Counted from the stretch's first letter, positions 27,764 through 37,626 are shown. The stretch: DNA of 64,000 bases from Vitreoscilla filiformis (GCF_002222655.1 NZ_CP022423.1:2294001-2358000), one strand, 5' to 3'. Notes: a model not told the origin generated them from the letters alone. Translations and numbers: made by a program.

Positions 27764-28545
27764 GCGCGGCTGTCCACGCCGAACAGGTGGTCGAAGTTGG
27801 CGGTGGTGGCTTCGGCCACCGCCTCGACGCTCAACCCTTTTTGCTGCGCCAACGCCACGCCAACATGGGCCACCCATGCCGGCTGGTTGGTTTTGCCTCG
27901 GTGCGGAACGGGGGCCAAATAGGGGCTATCGGTTTCGATCAGGCAGCGATCCAGCGGCACAAAGCGCGCCACGTCGCGCAGGCTTTCGGCATTCTTGAAC
28001 GTCATGATGCCGGACAGGGAAATGTAAAACCCCAGATCCAGCGCCGCCCGCGCCACCTCAACGGTTTCGGTGAAGCAGTGGAACACGCCGCCCGCTGCCC
28101 CGCCCTGCTCCTCGCGCAGCACGGCCAAGGTGTCTTCTGAAGACGCACGGGTGTGGATGATGAGCGGCAATCCCGTGGCCCGCGCCGCCCGGATGTGAAC
28201 GCGAAAACGCTCGCGCTGCCAAGCCATGTCGGCCAGGCTGCGACCGTTGAGGCGGTAGTAATCCAGCCCGGTTTCGCCGATGGCCAGCACCTTGGGGTGC
28301 TTGGCCCAGGTACACAACTGCTCGAAGGTGATTTCGGGGCCGTCTTCGGTGTCCGGGTGAACGCCGGCGCTGGCCCACAAGCGGGCGTCGCTCTCGGCGA
28401 TGGCGACCACGTCGGCAATCTCGGGCACTTGGGTGCTGATGCACAGTGCGGCATGCACCTGCGCAGCGTCCATGGCGTGCAGCAACTCGGGCAGACGCTC
28501 GCGCAGCCCCTCAAAACTGAGGTGGCAATGGGAATCGACAAACAT
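27736..28545 (-). CDS. TatD family metal-dependent hydrolase
   Basis: This 269-aa TIM-barrel nuclease has the metal-site motifs MFVDSHCHLSF, IGETGLDYYR, LIIHTRASSEDT, GVFHCFTETVEVA and LIETDSPYLAPVPHRGKTN. TatD enzymes are 3'-5' exonucleases on DNA/RNA ends. ATG 28545 gives the canonical start; the longer frame upstream is in the PilZ gene. It follows the pilZ gene by 10 bp, matching the common proteobacterial order tmk-holB-pilZ-tatD. Confidence 0.92.
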   Translation of the reverse strand: MFVDSHCHLSFEGLRERLPELLHAMDAAQVHAALCISTQVPEIADVVAIAESDARLWASAGVHPDTEDGPEITFEQLCTWAKHPKVLAIGETGLDYYRLNGRSLADMAWQRERFRVHIRAARATGLPLIIHTRASSEDTLAVLREEQGGAAGGVFHCFTETVEVARAALDLGFYISLSGIMTFKNAESLRDVARFVPLDRCLIETDSPYLAPVPHRGKTNQPAWVAHVGVALAQQKGLSVEAVAEATTANFDHLFGVDSRAQRRVRWAR

Positions 28546-28555
28546 GCAAGAAAAC

Positions 28556-28945
28556 TCAGACCGTCTGGGTCGGTTTGTTGGACAGCAGCGCCGCGCCGAG
28601 CAGTTCCTCGACACGCACGCGCAACTGCCGGGTTTTTTCATCGTTGGCAAAACGCACGCCCACGCCTTGGCTGCGGCTGCCAACTGCGTTGGGTGGGTTG
28701 ATCCAGCCCACTTTGCCGGCAACGGGGTAGCGTTGCGGATCCTCTGGCAGGGTCAACAGCATGTAAATGTCGTCCCCGATCTGGTATTCCCGGGTGGTGG
28801 GGATGAACAACCCCCCATCGGAAAACAGCGGGATGTAGGCGGCGTACAGCGCGCCTTTTTCCTTGAACGCCAGTTGGATCACGCTCAGGCGTGAGCCACC
28901 GGGGGCGGGCGATGGGGTCAGAGCGGCAGTCGGGGTATCACTCAT
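28556..28945 (-). CDS. pilZ: PilZ domain protein
   Basis: This 129-aa protein is similar to the PilZ of type IV pilus systems: SDGGLFIPTTREYQIGDDIYM, LLTLPEDPQRYPVAGKVGWI and GVGVRFANDEKT. The arginine-rich c-di-GMP motif is missing, as in the founding PilZ, which works in pilus assembly through protein contacts. Its place between holB and tatD is the usual one. Confidence 0.87.
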   Translation of the reverse strand: MSDTPTAALTPSPAPGGSRLSVIQLAFKEKGALYAAYIPLFSDGGLFIPTTREYQIGDDIYMLLTLPEDPQRYPVAGKVGWINPPNAVGSRSQGVGVRFANDEKTRQLRVRVEELLGAALLSNKPTQTV

Positions 28946-28956
28946 GGCAGGGCAGT

Positions 28957-30054
28957 TTAGGTGGAATGGGCCCGGTGCGGCGAGGCGTGAGGCCGTTCGG
29001 CGCGAGGATGCGCCGCGCCTCGGTGGTGGACTTGCAGGAGCTGGCGCCCTTGGGTCACCAAGGCTTCCAGCAACAGGCCGGCATTCCAGGGGTGGTCATC
29101 GTGGGGCACCACGCGCATCAAGGCGGCGTGCCACTGGTTCAGTGCCACGCTGTCCAGCGTGCGTGGCAGGTTGGCTTTGGGGAAAAACCGAGCCGCTCCC
29201 CCTGCGTTGACCGCCATCAGGTCATGGCACAGGCGCAGCAAGGCTTGCAGGGCTTGCGGCACGGGCAGCAGGGCCAAACCGCGAGTGTCTCCAGCGGCAA
29301 TCTGGGTGGGGAGCTGCGTCCAAACCTCGGCGCTGAGACCCGCTGCGGCCCAATCGCGGGCGCGCAGGGGTTGGCCACCGCCGACGGCATGCAACAGCAC
29401 CTCCGCCCCTTCGACGCCTTGTTGGCGTAACCATGCCAACGATTGGGCGGTGTCTGGGGCAGGCACGCGCACCATTTGGCAGCGGCTGCGAATCGTCGGT
29501 AACAGCCGCTGAGGTTCGGCTGTACACAACAGCAACCGCAGCCCATCGGCGGGTTCTTCCAAGGTTTTGAGCAGCGCGTTGGCGGCGATTTCGTTCATCG
29601 CGTCGGCGGGAAACAGCACCAGCACTTTGCCGCGCCCTCGACTCGAACTGGTGTGCGCCCAGTCGATGGCCTGGCGAATGGCGCCGACGACGATTTCTGA
29701 GCTGAGCTTGCGTTTGCTGGTGCCGCCCGATTCACTGCCGGATGCCGCGCCTTCCGCTGCATCGTCGCTGTCGGCGAGCCAACGCAATTCGGCGCGCAGG
29801 GCTTCGGGCATCACGGCCCGTAAGTCGGCGTGATGATGTGAACGCACCAGATGACAGGCGGGGCACTGATCGCATGGACGGGCCGCATCGTCAGGGTGTT
29901 CACACAGCCACGATTGGGCGACGCGCAGCGCCAGCTCGAACCCACCACAGCCTTCACCGACGTGCAACAGCAAAGCGTGGCTGCGCTCGTGGTGCCGGAT
30001 GGCGTGCAGCGGAGCGGCCAACCAGGGCAGCTCGCGTTCGGTGAGCATCGTCAT
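28957..30054 (-). CDS. holB: DNA polymerase III subunit delta'
   Basis: This 365-aa clamp-loader subunit has the zinc-binding cysteines in [19 protein letters not shown], the lysine-rich [20 protein letters not shown] segment, [11 protein letters not shown] and the SRC-type motif [11 protein letters not shown]. Delta' lacks a working Walker A, as here, since no GKT motif is seen. It overlaps the tmk stop by 4 bp (ATGA), so it is coupled to tmk. A second ATG two codons in (MLTEREL) is also possible. Confidence 0.92.
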   Translation of the reverse strand: MTMLTERELPWLAAPLHAIRHHERSHALLLHVGEGCGGFELALRVAQSWLCEHPDDAARPCDQCPACHLVRSHHHADLRAVMPEALRAELRWLADSDDAAEGAASGSESGGTSKRKLSSEIVVGAIRQAIDWAHTSSSRGRGKVLVLFPADAMNEIAANALLKTLEEPADGLRLLLCTAEPQRLLPTIRSRCQMVRVPAPDTAQSLAWLRQQGVEGAEVLLHAVGGGQPLRARDWAAAGLSAEVWTQLPTQIAAGDTRGLALLPVPQALQALLRLCHDLMAVNAGGAARFFPKANLPRTLDSVALNQWHAALMRVVPHDDHPWNAGLLLEALVTQGRQLLQVHHRGAAHPRAERPHASPHRAHST

Positions 30055-30680
30055 GGGCCGAGGTCGTGCAAGGTGGCCAGCACGCGGGTGCGCACGGCAT
30101 CCATCGAGGCGGTGGCGTCGATGGTGACAAACCGCTGCGGTGCCGCTTCCGCCCGAGCGGCGTAGCCAGCGCGCACGCGGTCAAAAAAGGCCAGATCTTC
30201 GCGTTCGAGGCGATCCGGTGCGCGGGCAGCGGCACGGCGGGCGGCGGCCACGGTGGCGGGCACATCGAACCACAGGGTGCGATCCGGCTGGCGTCCGGCC
30301 TGCACCCAGGCTTCCAGTTGCGCCAAGACGTTCAAATCGAAACCCCGCCCGAACCCTTGATAGGCCATCGTCGCATCGGTGAAACGATCACACAACACGA
30401 CCTGGCCTTGCGCCAAAGCCGGTTCGATGACGCAGCGCAGATGGTCGCGCCGCGCAGCAAACACCAGCAACGCTTCGGTGAGCGCGTCCATTTCGCGGGA
30501 CAGGAACAGCTCGCGCAGCGCTTCGGCCAACGCCGTGCCGCCCGGTTCGCGGGTACAGCACACCGAACGCCCTTGCGCCCGCAGCGCCTCGGCAGCAGCC
30601 TCAATGTGGGAGGACTTGCCGGCGCCATCGATGCCTTCAAACGTGATGAAACGCCCCACGGGCATGTCGGAACGGCTCAT
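30051..30680 (-). CDS. tmk: Thymidylate kinase
   Basis: This 209-aa kinase makes dTDP from dTMP. The P-loop is [20 protein letters not shown], the DR motif is in [19 protein letters not shown], and a lysine-poor LID region follows. Codons overlap by 4 bp with both mltG upstream and holB downstream, giving one tightly packed operon. Confidence 0.95.
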   Translation of the reverse strand: MSRSDMPVGRFITFEGIDGAGKSSHIEAAAEALRAQGRSVCCTREPGGTALAEALRELFLSREMDALTEALLVFAARRDHLRCVIEPALAQGQVVLCDRFTDATMAYQGFGRGFDLNVLAQLEAWVQAGRQPDRTLWFDVPATVAAARRAAARAPDRLEREDLAFFDRVRAGYAARAEAAPQRFVTIDATASMDAVRTRVLATLHDLGP

Positions 30681-31720
30681 GGCGAGCCCCTTTGATACTG
30701 GTTCACGGCGCGATTGTGTTCAATCAAGGTGTTGCTGAATTCGCTGCTGCCGTCGCCCCGGGCGACGAAGTACAGCGCGGGTGTCGGGTCGGGCCGCGCC
30801 ACGGCGCGCAGGGCTTGCAGGCCCGGCATGGCAATGGGCGTGGGCGGCAGGCCGCGACGGGTGTAGGTGTTCCAAGGCGTGTCGGTTTGCAGGTCGATTT
30901 TGCGCAGGTTGCCGTCAAACTCACTGCCCAGGCCGTAGATCACGGTCGGGTCCGATTGCAGCGGCATGCCCATCTTCAACCGGTTGACGAACACCCCGGC
31001 GATGCGCCCGCGATCCGAAGGCAGCCCGGTTTCCTTTTCGACGATCGAAGCCAACACCAACAGCTCGTAGGCACTGCGCAACGGCACGTCCTCGCGCCGA
31101 TCTTGCCAGGTGGTTTCGACGTGGCGCTGCATCGTGGCCACGGCCCGGCGCAACACGGTCAGGTCGCTAACGCCCCGGCTGTAGGCATAGGTGTCCGGAA
31201 AAATCCAGCCTTCGACATGGCCGTCTTGAAAACCAAGCAGGGTGGCGATTTGTTCATCGCTCATGTCTTGCAGCGTGGGGCGCAAGTGGGGGGCACGCAG
31301 CAGCGCGGCGCGCACTTGGCGGAACGTCCATCCTTCGATGAAACGCACGGTTTGCAGGGTTTGATCCCCCCGCACCATGCGGGCCAGCAGTTCGCGGGGC
31401 GTGGTGCGCTCGTCAATCTCATAACTGCCCGCCCGAATGCTGCGAGACTGGCCCGACCAGCGGAACCACTGATACAGCAACTCCTCGGGCTCTTCCACCC
31501 CCGCCGCCACCCAAGCCTGGGCGATGGCCCGCACCGATGTTCCCGGCTCAATGGACAGCTCGACGTGTTCGCTGCGCAGCACCAGCGGTGCGTTGAGCCA
31601 CACGTAAGCCAGCCCGCCCAGGGTGGCCGTGGCCACCACCGTCAAGCCAATGACGGCCCACAACAGCCGCTTCACGAAGCGCCACAGCGAGCGGCGAGAC
31701 CCCGAATCCTGCTCAGTCAT
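30677..31720 (-). CDS. mltG: Endolytic murein transglycosylase
   Basis: This 347-aa protein has a short cytoplasmic N-terminus, one membrane anchor ([20 protein letters not shown]) and a periplasmic YceG domain. The catalytic glutamate lies in [20 protein letters not shown], followed by [20 protein letters not shown]. It cleaves nascent glycan strands. Only 23 bp separate its start from that of the divergent ygfZ gene. Confidence 0.93.
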   Translation of the reverse strand: MTEQDSGSRRSLWRFVKRLLWAVIGLTVVATATLGGLAYVWLNAPLVLRSEHVELSIEPGTSVRAIAQAWVAAGVEEPEELLYQWFRWSGQSRSIRAGSYEIDERTTPRELLARMVRGDQTLQTVRFIEGWTFRQVRAALLRAPHLRPTLQDMSDEQIATLLGFQDGHVEGWIFPDTYAYSRGVSDLTVLRRAVATMQRHVETTWQDRREDVPLRSAYELLVLASIVEKETGLPSDRGRIAGVFVNRLKMGMPLQSDPTVIYGLGSEFDGNLRKIDLQTDTPWNTYTRRGLPPTPIAMPGLQALRAVARPDPTPALYFVARGDGSSEFSNTLIEHNRAVNQYQRGSP

Positions 31721-31730
31721 GGGGGACGAT

Positions 31731-31736
31731 CATAAT
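31731..31736 (+). promoter_or_regulatory. Candidate -10 box 7 nt before ygfZ
   Basis: CATAAT ends 7 nt before ATG 31744. The whole divergent gap to mltG is 23 bp, leaving no room for a leader, so a leaderless transcript is plausible. Confidence 0.35.
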
Positions 31737-31743
31737 CGCCTGC

Positions 31744-32676
31744 ATGAATCAAGCTGCTGTTGCAACCACCCCACCCCTGGGGGCTGTGCGCCTTCATGAT
31801 TGGGGGATCCTGAGGGCTCGGGGCGAAGACGCCACGACGTTTTTGCAAGGTCAACTGACCCACGATGTGGCCTCGGCGGGGCTCAAGCAGGCCCGGTTGG
31901 CCGGCTACTGCACCGCCAAGGGACGTTTGTTGGCGACGTTCATCGTCTGGCAGGCGGCGCCCAATGAATGGCTGTTGGCCTGTAGCGTCGAGCTGCTGCC
32001 GGCGATGCTCAAACGCCTGTCCATGTTTGTGCTGCGCGCCCGCTGCCGGATCAGCGATGCCAGTGCCGAGCTGGCGCTGTGGGGCTGGACGGGCGACACC
32101 CCGCCCGGCGGCCTGCTGCCCACCCAGCCCTGGGAAGTGGCCCGTCCCGAAACCGGCGGCCAAGTGATCCGCCTGCCCGATGGCCTGGGCCAGCCTCGCG
32201 GCCTGCTGGCGCTGGCGGCTGATCAAGCGGTGGAGGCTCCCGCCCTGTCGGCTGACACCTGGCGCTGGCTTGAAGTGGCCAGCGGCGTGGTGCGCGTGGT
32301 GGGGGCGACCAGCGAAGCGTTCGTGCCGCAAATGGTGAACCTGGAGCTGGTGGGCGGTGTGAGTTTCAAGAAGGGGTGTTATCCCGGCCAAGAAGTGGTG
32401 GCACGCAGCCAGTACCGGGGCACCCTCAAGCGGCGAGGTTACTTGTTCAGCAGCGAGACGGCGCTTCAACCCGGGTTGGAGGTGTTTTCCAGCACCGACC
32501 CCAGTCAGCCCGCTGGTTTGGTGGCGCTGGCGGCGGCGTGTCCTGAGCGGGGCGCGCTGGCTTTTGTGGAACTCAAGCGCGCCGAAGCCCAAGCCGAACT
32601 GCACGCCGGCACCCCCGATGGCCCCTTGCTGACGCCCACCCCCCTGCCCTACGCTCTGCCCGGCGACGAAGACTGA
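31744..32676 (+). CDS. ygfZ: Folate-binding protein YgfZ
   Basis: This 310-aa GcvT-like protein assists Fe-S enzyme maturation or repair. The diagnostic KKGCYPGQEVVARSQYRG motif is at about residue 210, and FLQGQLTHDV near residue 36 is the other conserved block. The stop codon shares one base with the start of the next gene (TGATG). Confidence 0.92.
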   Translation: MNQAAVATTPPLGAVRLHDWGILRARGEDATTFLQGQLTHDVASAGLKQARLAGYCTAKGRLLATFIVWQAAPNEWLLACSVELLPAMLKRLSMFVLRARCRISDASAELALWGWTGDTPPGGLLPTQPWEVARPETGGQVIRLPDGLGQPRGLLALAADQAVEAPALSADTWRWLEVASGVVRVVGATSEAFVPQMVNLELVGGVSFKKGCYPGQEVVARSQYRGTLKRRGYLFSSETALQPGLEVFSSTDPSQPAGLVALAAACPERGALAFVELKRAEAQAELHAGTPDGPLLTPTPLPYALPGDED

Positions 32677-33491
32677 TGTGCTTGGCCGCGCTGGCGCTGG
32701 GCCAGCATCCGCGTTATCCGCTGGTGCTCATCACCAACCGGGATGAGTTCCATGATCGGCCCAGCGTGCCGTTGGCGCCTTGGTCGCTGCCCAGTGGGTT
32801 GACGGTGTTCAGTGGCCGTGATGCACGGGCCGGCGGCACCTGGTGCGGCATGGATGCCCACGGGCGTGTCGCGCTGATCACGAATGTGCGGCGGCCTCAG
32901 CAGCCGGTGCCAGCCGATGCACCTTCACGCGGGCAACTGCCGCTCGATCGCTGGAACAGCGCCCTGCCCGCCGCCGATTTTTGGGCGCAGTTGACGCCCG
33001 CACCAGCCACGTGGGCGCCTTTCAACCTGCTCATGGGGTCGGTGAACGGGCCGTGGTTCTGGGGCAGCAACGTGGGCGAGGCCAGCCACCGAGTGTTGCC
33101 CGCCGAGGGCCTGTTCGGGCTGTGCAACGCGGCGCTGGACACCCCTTGGCCCAAGTTGGTGAGCCTGAAACAGCATCTGCACCGCATCTTGGCGCACACC
33201 GCTGCCCATGCTTCGCTCGAAACCTTGTGCGCTGAACTGTGGTCAGCGCTGGCCGACCGCACGCGCTTCGATGATGCGCTGTTGCCCGATACCGGCGTCG
33301 GCCTGCCCCTGGAGCGCTTACTGTCCAGCGTTTTTGTGCATGACGACGCGCGCGGGCGCTACGGCACCCGCTGCGCCACCCTGATCGTGGCGGAACGGCA
33401 TGGCGCCGTTCACATCCTAGAGCGCCGTTTTTCTGCCGATGGCACCTGCGAGGGGGAAACCCATCTGTGCCCCGCTGGGTTGTTCAACTGA
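32676..33491 (+). CDS. NRDE family protein (TANGO2-like)
   Basis: This 271-aa protein begins MCLAALALGQHPRYPLVLIT, then NRDEFHDRP, the NRDE motif that names the family. FSGRDARAGGTWCGMDAHGR and FGLCNAALDTPWPKL are other conserved parts. The N-terminal cysteine suggests an Ntn-hydrolase-type nucleophile; eukaryotic TANGO2 has been linked to haem or lipid metabolism but the bacterial role is unclear. It is coupled to ygfZ and overlaps the convergent esterase gene by 8 bp. Confidence 0.85.
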   Translation: MCLAALALGQHPRYPLVLITNRDEFHDRPSVPLAPWSLPSGLTVFSGRDARAGGTWCGMDAHGRVALITNVRRPQQPVPADAPSRGQLPLDRWNSALPAADFWAQLTPAPATWAPFNLLMGSVNGPWFWGSNVGEASHRVLPAEGLFGLCNAALDTPWPKLVSLKQHLHRILAHTAAHASLETLCAELWSALADRTRFDDALLPDTGVGLPLERLLSSVFVHDDARGRYGTRCATLIVAERHGAVHILERRFSADGTCEGETHLCPAGLFN

Positions 33492-34431
33492 ACAACGCTT
33501 CGCGCAGGGCCTCACCCGCCGCGTGGTGCGCCGTCACCGCTTCTTTGAGCAAGCGACCCATTTTGATGAAATCGTGCGTCACGCCCCGGTACAGCTCCAA
33601 CTGCACGGGCACGCCGGCGTGGCGCAGGCAATCCGCGTAGGCCAAGCCTTCATCCACCAAGGGATCACATTCGGCCAGCACCACACACGCCGGGGCCACC
33701 TCGTCGTGGTCGGGCGCGTTGAGCGGCGCAAACCGCCAGTCGGTGCGCTGGTGGTGATCGAGGTAGTGGCCGAAAAACCAGTCCAGCGCATCCGAATCCA
33801 ACAAAAACCCGTGTGAAAACAACCGGTGAGAAGCCGTGTCTCCGTAAGCGGACGTGCCGGGGGTGATGAGCAGTTGCAGCGCCAACGGCAGCCCCGAATC
33901 CCGCGCCAGCAGCGCACAGACCGCTGACAGTGTGGCCCCCGCACTGTCCCCGCCGACCGCCAAGCGGTCGCCACGCAAACCCAAGGTGGCCGCCCCACCT
34001 TCCGCAAGCCAACGCAGCGCACCGAAGCTGTCCTCGACCGCACACGGAAAACGGTGCTCAGGCGCCAAACGATAGTCCAGCGACAGCACCGCCGCACCAC
34101 TGTGCAGCGCCAGTTGGCGGCACAAGCTGTCATGCGTTTCGATGTGGCCGATGACGAAACCGCCGCCGTGCAGGTACAGCAACACTGGCAACTCATCGAA
34201 AGAAGGGGCATACAGCCGTGCGTCGCACATCACACCCGCGCCCACGGGGATGCACACGTCTTCGACGCGGGCCAACGGTACACGCGGGAGATCCAGCACT
34301 TCACCGGCCAGGCGATAACTGGCGCGGGCTTGCTGGGGTGTCAAGGTGTGAATCGGTGCCCGGTTGGCGCGGCGGATGCGATCCAACAAGCCGGCCATCT
34401 GAGGGGTGAGGAAATGAGTCGGTGTGTTCAC
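33484..34431 (-). CDS. Alpha/beta hydrolase, hormone-sensitive-lipase family
   Basis: This 315-aa esterase has the oxyanion-hole motif YLHGGGFVIGH (near residue 87), the nucleophile in VGGDSAGATLSAVC, and the acid/base pair in LAECDPLVDEGLAYADCLR and YRGVTHDFIKMGRLLKEA. The family hydrolyses short to medium acyl esters. There is no signal peptide, so it is cytoplasmic. Physiological substrate unknown. Confidence 0.9.
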   Translation of the reverse strand: MNTPTHFLTPQMAGLLDRIRRANRAPIHTLTPQQARASYRLAGEVLDLPRVPLARVEDVCIPVGAGVMCDARLYAPSFDELPVLLYLHGGGFVIGHIETHDSLCRQLALHSGAAVLSLDYRLAPEHRFPCAVEDSFGALRWLAEGGAATLGLRGDRLAVGGDSAGATLSAVCALLARDSGLPLALQLLITPGTSAYGDTASHRLFSHGFLLDSDALDWFFGHYLDHHQRTDWRFAPLNAPDHDEVAPACVVLAECDPLVDEGLAYADCLRHAGVPVQLELYRGVTHDFIKMGRLLKEAVTAHHAAGEALREALFS

Positions 34432-34529
34432 AGTGCTCCTTACGCACCATATTGGTTCATCAGGGTATTCCCGTGGAATGGCCCGCGAGTTGCTAGAGAG
34501 GTGTCAAGTGCAATTCTCAGGATGGTGTG

Positions 34530-35903
34530 ATGGAAGTCAGGCAATACTGCACAAAGCGGTCCATCGTAGCGGGTGGTGCTTTGTGGGCGCTGTCGGCGGC
34601 AAGCTGGGCGCAAAGCGCAGCGATGCCAGCGGCATCGGGGGTTTCAACCGCTGCGCCGGGTGCGCGCACCACAGCCATGGTGGCCACCGCCAGTCTGAGT
34701 GCCGGTGACACGGCTTGGATGCTGATGGCCAGCGCCCTGGTGCTGTTGATGAGTTTGCCGGGGCTGGCGCTGTTTTACGCTGGCATGGTGCGTAAAAAGA
34801 ACATCCTGAGCACCCTCACCCAAGTGCTGGCGATCTGCGCCGTGGTGACACTGACTTGGTTGGCTTGCGGCTACAGCTTGGCTTTCATGCCGGGCAATGG
34901 GTGGATTGGCAGCTTGGCTTCCGTCAATCTGGCCTCGGTGCGTTTTGACAAGGCGGCGCAGTTGGTGTCCGTGCATTCGCTGGCGCCCACGGTGCCCGAA
35001 GCGGTGTTCGTGATGTTCCAGATGACATTTGCGCTCATCACCCCAGCGCTCATTGTTGGCGCGTTTGCCGAGCGCATCCGCTTTTCGGCGCTGCTGTGGT
35101 TCATGCTGCTGTGGTCGCTGCTGGTGTATGCCCCGGTGGCTCACTGGGTCTGGGCGCCGGATGGTTGGCTGCTCCAACTTGGGGCGTTGGACTTCGCTGG
35201 TGGCACGGTGGTGCATATCAACGCTGGGGTGGCAGGCTTGGTGGCAGCGTACATGGTGGGGCCGCGTGTGGGCTTTGGCCGGGTGGCGTTGATGCCTGCA
35301 AACCTGAGCTACACCATGATCGGCGCGTGCCTGTTGTGGGTGGGCTGGATGGGTTTCAACGGGGGGTCTGCGGGCGCCGCGGACAGCCGTGCCGCCATGG
35401 CGGTTTTGGTAACCCAGATCGCCGCAGCCACCGCCGCGCTGTCATGGATGGTGGCCGAATGGGTGGTGCGCCGCACGCCGACGCTGTTGGGGCTGTGCAG
35501 CGGTGTGCTGGCGGGTTTGGTGGCGGTGACGCCAGCCTCGGGTTTTGTCAGCCCGGACTCGGCTGCGCTGATCGGGTTGATCGCGGGGCTGGGCTGCTAC
35601 TGGGGGGCCACGGGTCTCAAGCGCTTGCTGCGCGTGGACGACTCCCTCGACGTGTTCGGCGTTCATGGCGTGGGTGGCCTGATCGGTGCGCTGCTGACGG
35701 GGGTCTTGGCTGACGCCACCATCGGCGGGGTGCAAGGCGATGTCGGCATTCAAGCGCTGGCGGCGGGGGCCACGGTGATCTACAGCGCGACAGTCACTGC
35801 ACTGCTGCTGTGGCTGGTCAAGGTGGTGGTGGGTTTGCGTGTCACGGAACGGCAAGAGCAGGATGGGCTGGATTTGAGCCAGCACGGTGAGCGCATTGAG
35901 TGA
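34530..35903 (+). CDS. amt: Ammonium transporter (Amt family)
   Basis: This 457-aa inner-membrane channel has a cleavable-looking N-terminus (GGALWALSAASWAQSA), then eleven predicted membrane helices. Amt motifs include LVLLMSLPGLALFYAGMVRK, FAERIRFSALLWFMLLWSLL, DFAGGTVVHINAGVAGLVAA and DVFGVHGVGGLIGALLTGV. I chose ATG 34530, directly after an in-frame GTG. No glnK gene is next to it, unlike the usual glnK-amtB pair. Confidence 0.9.
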   Translation: MEVRQYCTKRSIVAGGALWALSAASWAQSAAMPAASGVSTAAPGARTTAMVATASLSAGDTAWMLMASALVLLMSLPGLALFYAGMVRKKNILSTLTQVLAICAVVTLTWLACGYSLAFMPGNGWIGSLASVNLASVRFDKAAQLVSVHSLAPTVPEAVFVMFQMTFALITPALIVGAFAERIRFSALLWFMLLWSLLVYAPVAHWVWAPDGWLLQLGALDFAGGTVVHINAGVAGLVAAYMVGPRVGFGRVALMPANLSYTMIGACLLWVGWMGFNGGSAGAADSRAAMAVLVTQIAAATAALSWMVAEWVVRRTPTLLGLCSGVLAGLVAVTPASGFVSPDSAALIGLIAGLGCYWGATGLKRLLRVDDSLDVFGVHGVGGLIGALLTGVLADATIGGVQGDVGIQALAAGATVIYSATVTALLLWLVKVVVGLRVTERQEQDGLDLSQHGERIE

Positions 35904-35959
35904 ACACAGGGGTGCCGCCCGGTGCGGCACGATGAACGATTCTGTCTGGAGGCTCCGAC

Positions 35960-36301
35960 ATGCTGGAAAGTGAAAAGCTCGCCATTGCGGCGCATTTGCA
36001 CGTGGCCATGCGGCGCAAGATTGGCCGTGTGACGGATGTGGAATGGATGCTGCGCAGCCCGGAATACGCCCGAGAGATCATTCGTATCGCGCTGTCTGAA
36101 CCGCAGCATCCGGAGTTGCAGGAGTGGGCCACGCGATTGGCAGAAGCGCTGTTTCCCGCCACCAGCGAGAAACAGCCGACCACAGTGGATGGGCAAGATC
36201 CTCCGCCTTCGGGGTTTTTAGACAGCCGTCTGCGCAACGTCAATGTGATCAAGCCTGCCGGCCCCGCTACGCCGACACGTTATGTGGGGGGGTTGCGTTG
36301 A
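35960..36301 (+). CDS. Hypothetical protein
   Basis: This 113-aa protein is unrecognised. The N-terminal two thirds look helical (KLAIAAHLHVAMRRKIGRVT, DVEWMLRSPEYAREIIRIAL) and the tail is proline-rich and ends TRYVGGLR. There is a weak TCTGGAGG box 9 bp before ATG 35960. Codon use fits its neighbours. Nothing in the context suggests a role. Confidence 0.6.
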   Translation: MLESEKLAIAAHLHVAMRRKIGRVTDVEWMLRSPEYAREIIRIALSEPQHPELQEWATRLAEALFPATSEKQPTTVDGQDPPPSGFLDSRLRNVNVIKPAGPATPTRYVGGLR

Positions 36302-36337
36302 ACTTGTGCGTCAGCCATGCGGGCGCCTTTCGTTCTC

Positions 36338-36343
36338 TAGAAT
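36338..36343 (+). promoter_or_regulatory. Candidate -10 box 7 nt before the small DUF4160-like gene
   Basis: TAGAAT ends 7 nt before ATG 36351 and there is no ribosome-binding site between them, again the leaderless layout. Confidence 0.35.
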
Positions 36344-36350
36344 CGGCCAC

Positions 36351-36482
36351 ATGGGGAAACTCTATCAAGGCACCAACTGGCTGATTCGCGTCCAGGGTAA
36401 TGAACATTCACCCGTCCATGTGCATGTTCTCTGTCCGCAAGGACGCGCCTCTATCAGCTTATATGGCCAAGTCGTCAAGTGA
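36351..36482 (+). CDS. Short DUF4160-like protein
   Basis: This 43-aa ORF (MGKLYQGTNWLIRVQGNEHS, then PVHVHVLCPQGRASISLYGQ) matches the core of DUF4160 (the NDHNPPHFHV-type block followed by a beta strand) but lacks the usual C-terminus. The next gene encodes DUF2442, and DUF4160-DUF2442 pairs are common and resemble toxin-antitoxin organisation. The GTGA overlap (36479-36482) couples the two. Too short to be certain. Confidence 0.6.
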   Translation: MGKLYQGTNWLIRVQGNEHSPVHVHVLCPQGRASISLYGQVVK

Positions 36483-36913
36483 ACCGACTCCAATCCGTTC
36501 AGCCCTTAGACGATCTGGTACTGGAAGCGACTTACACCAGCGGCCAGGTGATTCGCGTTGATTTGACCGATTTAGTGGCCCGACTGGCGGTGTTTGCGCC
36601 GCTGCAAAACCGTCAGGTTTTCAATCAAGTGGCGGTGGCGGATTGGGGTCACAGCGTGGCATGGTCAGAGGATGCATCGCTGGATGCCGATCGGTTGCTG
36701 GAAATGGCGTTGGAACAAGCGGGCCGCACCGACACGCTGGAGTTTCGACGCTGGCAAGATCGCTATGGTTTGTCATTAACGGCAGCCGCACAAGCCATCG
36801 GCCTGTCTCGGCGCAGCATCAGCCAGTTCCGCATGGGACACCGGGCTGTGCCTCGTACGGTTTTACTGGCCTGCAAAGGCTGGGAAGTTGAACACCGACA
36901 ACAACAGGCTTGA
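36479..36913 (+). CDS. DUF2442 domain protein with C-terminal helix-turn-helix
   Basis: In this 144-aa protein, residues 1-75 match DUF2442 (VQPLDDLVLEATYTSGQVIR and DLTDLV, then a GHSVAWSEDASLDADRLLE block). Residues about 83-135 form a lambda-repressor-like helix-turn-helix (YGLSLTAAAQAIGLSRRSIS, QFRMGHRAVPRTV). It starts at GTG 36479 overlapping the DUF4160-like stop. A DNA-binding partner that could autoregulate the pair is a reasonable inference. Confidence 0.8.
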   Translation: MNRLQSVQPLDDLVLEATYTSGQVIRVDLTDLVARLAVFAPLQNRQVFNQVAVADWGHSVAWSEDASLDADRLLEMALEQAGRTDTLEFRRWQDRYGLSLTAAAQAIGLSRRSISQFRMGHRAVPRTVLLACKGWEVEHRQQQA

Positions 36914-36914
36914 C

Positions 36915-36954
36915 ATAAAAAAACGGCGCCAGCCTCCCAGCCAGCGCCGTTTTC
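36915..36954. terminator. Bidirectional terminator between the DUF2442 gene and scoB
   Basis: AAACGGCGC (36921-36929) pairs with GCGCCGTTT (36944-36952), with an A-run before and a T-run after, so it can stop transcription from both convergent genes (stops at 36913 and 36976). Confidence 0.8.
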
Positions 36955-36975
36955 AGGCGTGCGTCACGCGCTGCG

Positions 36976-37614
36976 TCAGATCAGCGGCACGCCCGTCTTG
37001 CTCTGAATTTCTTCCAGCGTCACGCCCGGCGCCAGCTCCACCAGCTTCAGTCCGTCCGGCGTCACGTCCATCACACCCAGGTCGGTGATGATGCGATCGA
37101 CCACGCCCACGCCCGTCAGCGGCAGGGTGCATTGCGGCAGGATCTTGAGGTCGGTCGTGCCGTCCTTCTTGCGGGCAACGTGTTCCATCAGCACGATCAC
37201 GCGCTTCACACCCGCCACCAAGTCCATGGCGCCGCCCATGCCCTTGACCATCTTGCCGGGGATCATCCAGTTGGCCAGATCGCCCGCGCCCGTCACCTGC
37301 ATCGCGCCCAGAATCGACAGGTTGATCTTGCCGCCCCGGATCATGGCGAAGCTTTCGTGGCTGCCAAAAATCGACGAACCCTTGATGGTGGTGACGGTTT
37401 GTTTGCCAGCATTGATCAGGTCGGCGTCCACTTCGTCGTCATACGGGAAGGGGCCGATGCCCAACATGCCGTTTTCGCTTTGCAACCACACCTCGATGTG
37501 GTCGGGCACATGGTTGGCCACCAGCGTCGGGATGCCGATGCCCAGGTTCACATAAAAGCCGTCTTGCAGCTCTTGCGCCGCACGTGCGGCCATCTGGTCT
37601 TGAGTCCAGGCCAT
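36976..37614 (-). CDS. scoB: 3-oxoacid CoA-transferase subunit B
   Basis: This 212-aa subunit carries the catalytic glutamate in [15 protein letters not shown] (near residue 48) and the [13 protein letters not shown] and [13 protein letters not shown] blocks. With subunit A it moves CoA from succinyl-CoA to acetoacetate or another 3-oxoacid for ketone-body or short-chain acid use. It lies 12 bp after scoA. Confidence 0.93.
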   Translation of the reverse strand: MAWTQDQMAARAAQELQDGFYVNLGIGIPTLVANHVPDHIEVWLQSENGMLGIGPFPYDDEVDADLINAGKQTVTTIKGSSIFGSHESFAMIRGGKINLSILGAMQVTGAGDLANWMIPGKMVKGMGGAMDLVAGVKRVIVLMEHVARKKDGTTDLKILPQCTLPLTGVGVVDRIITDLGVMDVTPDGLKLVELAPGVTLEEIQSKTGVPLI

Positions 37615-37626
37615 GAAAGCTTCTCC

